Shown here: one piece after another, positions 63,933 to 64,000 of the stretch
Numbering within the stretch: position 1 is the stretch's first letter
Layout of the letters: every line of letters begins with the position of its first letter
From: Pleurotus ostreatus/Saccharomyces cerevisiae fusant
Lineage: Eukaryota; Opisthokonta
Direction of reading: 5' to 3'
Assembly: GCA_024196135.1 (NCBI GenBank)
Contig: JAMQCK010000012.1
Coordinates: 62,001-126,000 of the forward strand
DNA: 64,000 nucleotides
The notes under the pieces: generated by a model
What the model saw: only the letters and a program-made list of their open reading frames with translations
Databases searched by the model: none
What the model was told of the DNA's origin: nothing
Program-made: the position numbers and the translations under genes

Positions 63933-64000
63933 GTAGTCAAGTAGACGGGGCTAGGACGACGATGAGCAGGACGTAGGACAACGATGACAAGAGGCGTACC
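63933..64000. other. Right edge
   Basis: Only the first bases upstream of the orphan gene are present; nothing can be called. Confidence 0.3.

Overview
This is nuclear DNA of a filamentous basidiomycete, most likely an Agaricomycete and possibly a polypore. The evidence is GC-rich coding DNA packed with 40-70 nt introns (GTGCGT-type donors, CTGAC/CTAAC branch points), many micro-exons, a DUF6535 membrane-protein pair typical of Agaricomycetes, a 375-residue actin, and intron-containing tRNA-Arg genes. I rebuilt most gene models by hand. The exon sums of every called complete gene are multiples of three and join into continuous proteins.

Layout. 0-5 kb: the 5' end of an RNase H-type gene (minus), two tRNA-Arg genes, uracil phosphoribosyltransferase and an unknown protein. 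5-12 kb: phosphoinositide phospholipase C and an SR-protein kinase, both minus, with a 1.9 kb gap between them. 12.7-15.7 kb: a 20-exon AMP-dependent acyl-CoA synthetase-like gene (minus). 16-21 kb: a multi-pass membrane protein, a UbiA-family prenyltransferase/cyclase, and a complete RNase H protein related to the left-edge fragment. 21.4-31.3 kb: two inverted 0.8 kb repeats enclose an unknown gene, a 13-exon cytochrome P450, a small low-complexity mitochondrial-type protein, actin and a third tRNA-Arg. 31.6-35.6 kb: a divergent NADH pyrophosphatase / short-chain dehydrogenase pair and a fourth tRNA-Arg.

35.8-58.3 kb: a large inverted segmental duplication. Each arm carries a DUF6535 gene and, tail to tail with it, a mitochondrial helical-repeat (PPR-like) gene. 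The right copy of the PPR-like gene is intact and the left one is a truncated pseudogene. Between the arms lie a membrane-anchored GH5 exo-1,3-beta-glucanase, the ribosome-quality-control factor Rqc1/TCF25, and a 23-exon paralogue of the 12.7 kb ligase. A scrap of a third ligase copy lies just outside the right arm. 60.4-64 kb: a 1071-residue orphan membrane protein with a long disordered tail.

Most genes are independent housekeeping genes (nucleotide salvage, signalling, splicing control, cytoskeleton, wall glucan turnover, ribosome quality control). The prenyltransferase, P450, dehydrogenase and two acyl-CoA synthetases could take part in secondary metabolism, but they are interrupted by housekeeping genes, so a true cluster is only a hypothesis. 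The strongest unusual signals are the inverted duplication with unequal decay of its genes, the paralogous ligases with nearly identical exon maps, 3-7 nt exons, four tRNA-Arg genes with identical exons but four different introns, and a Cys/His-rich module fused to RNase H.
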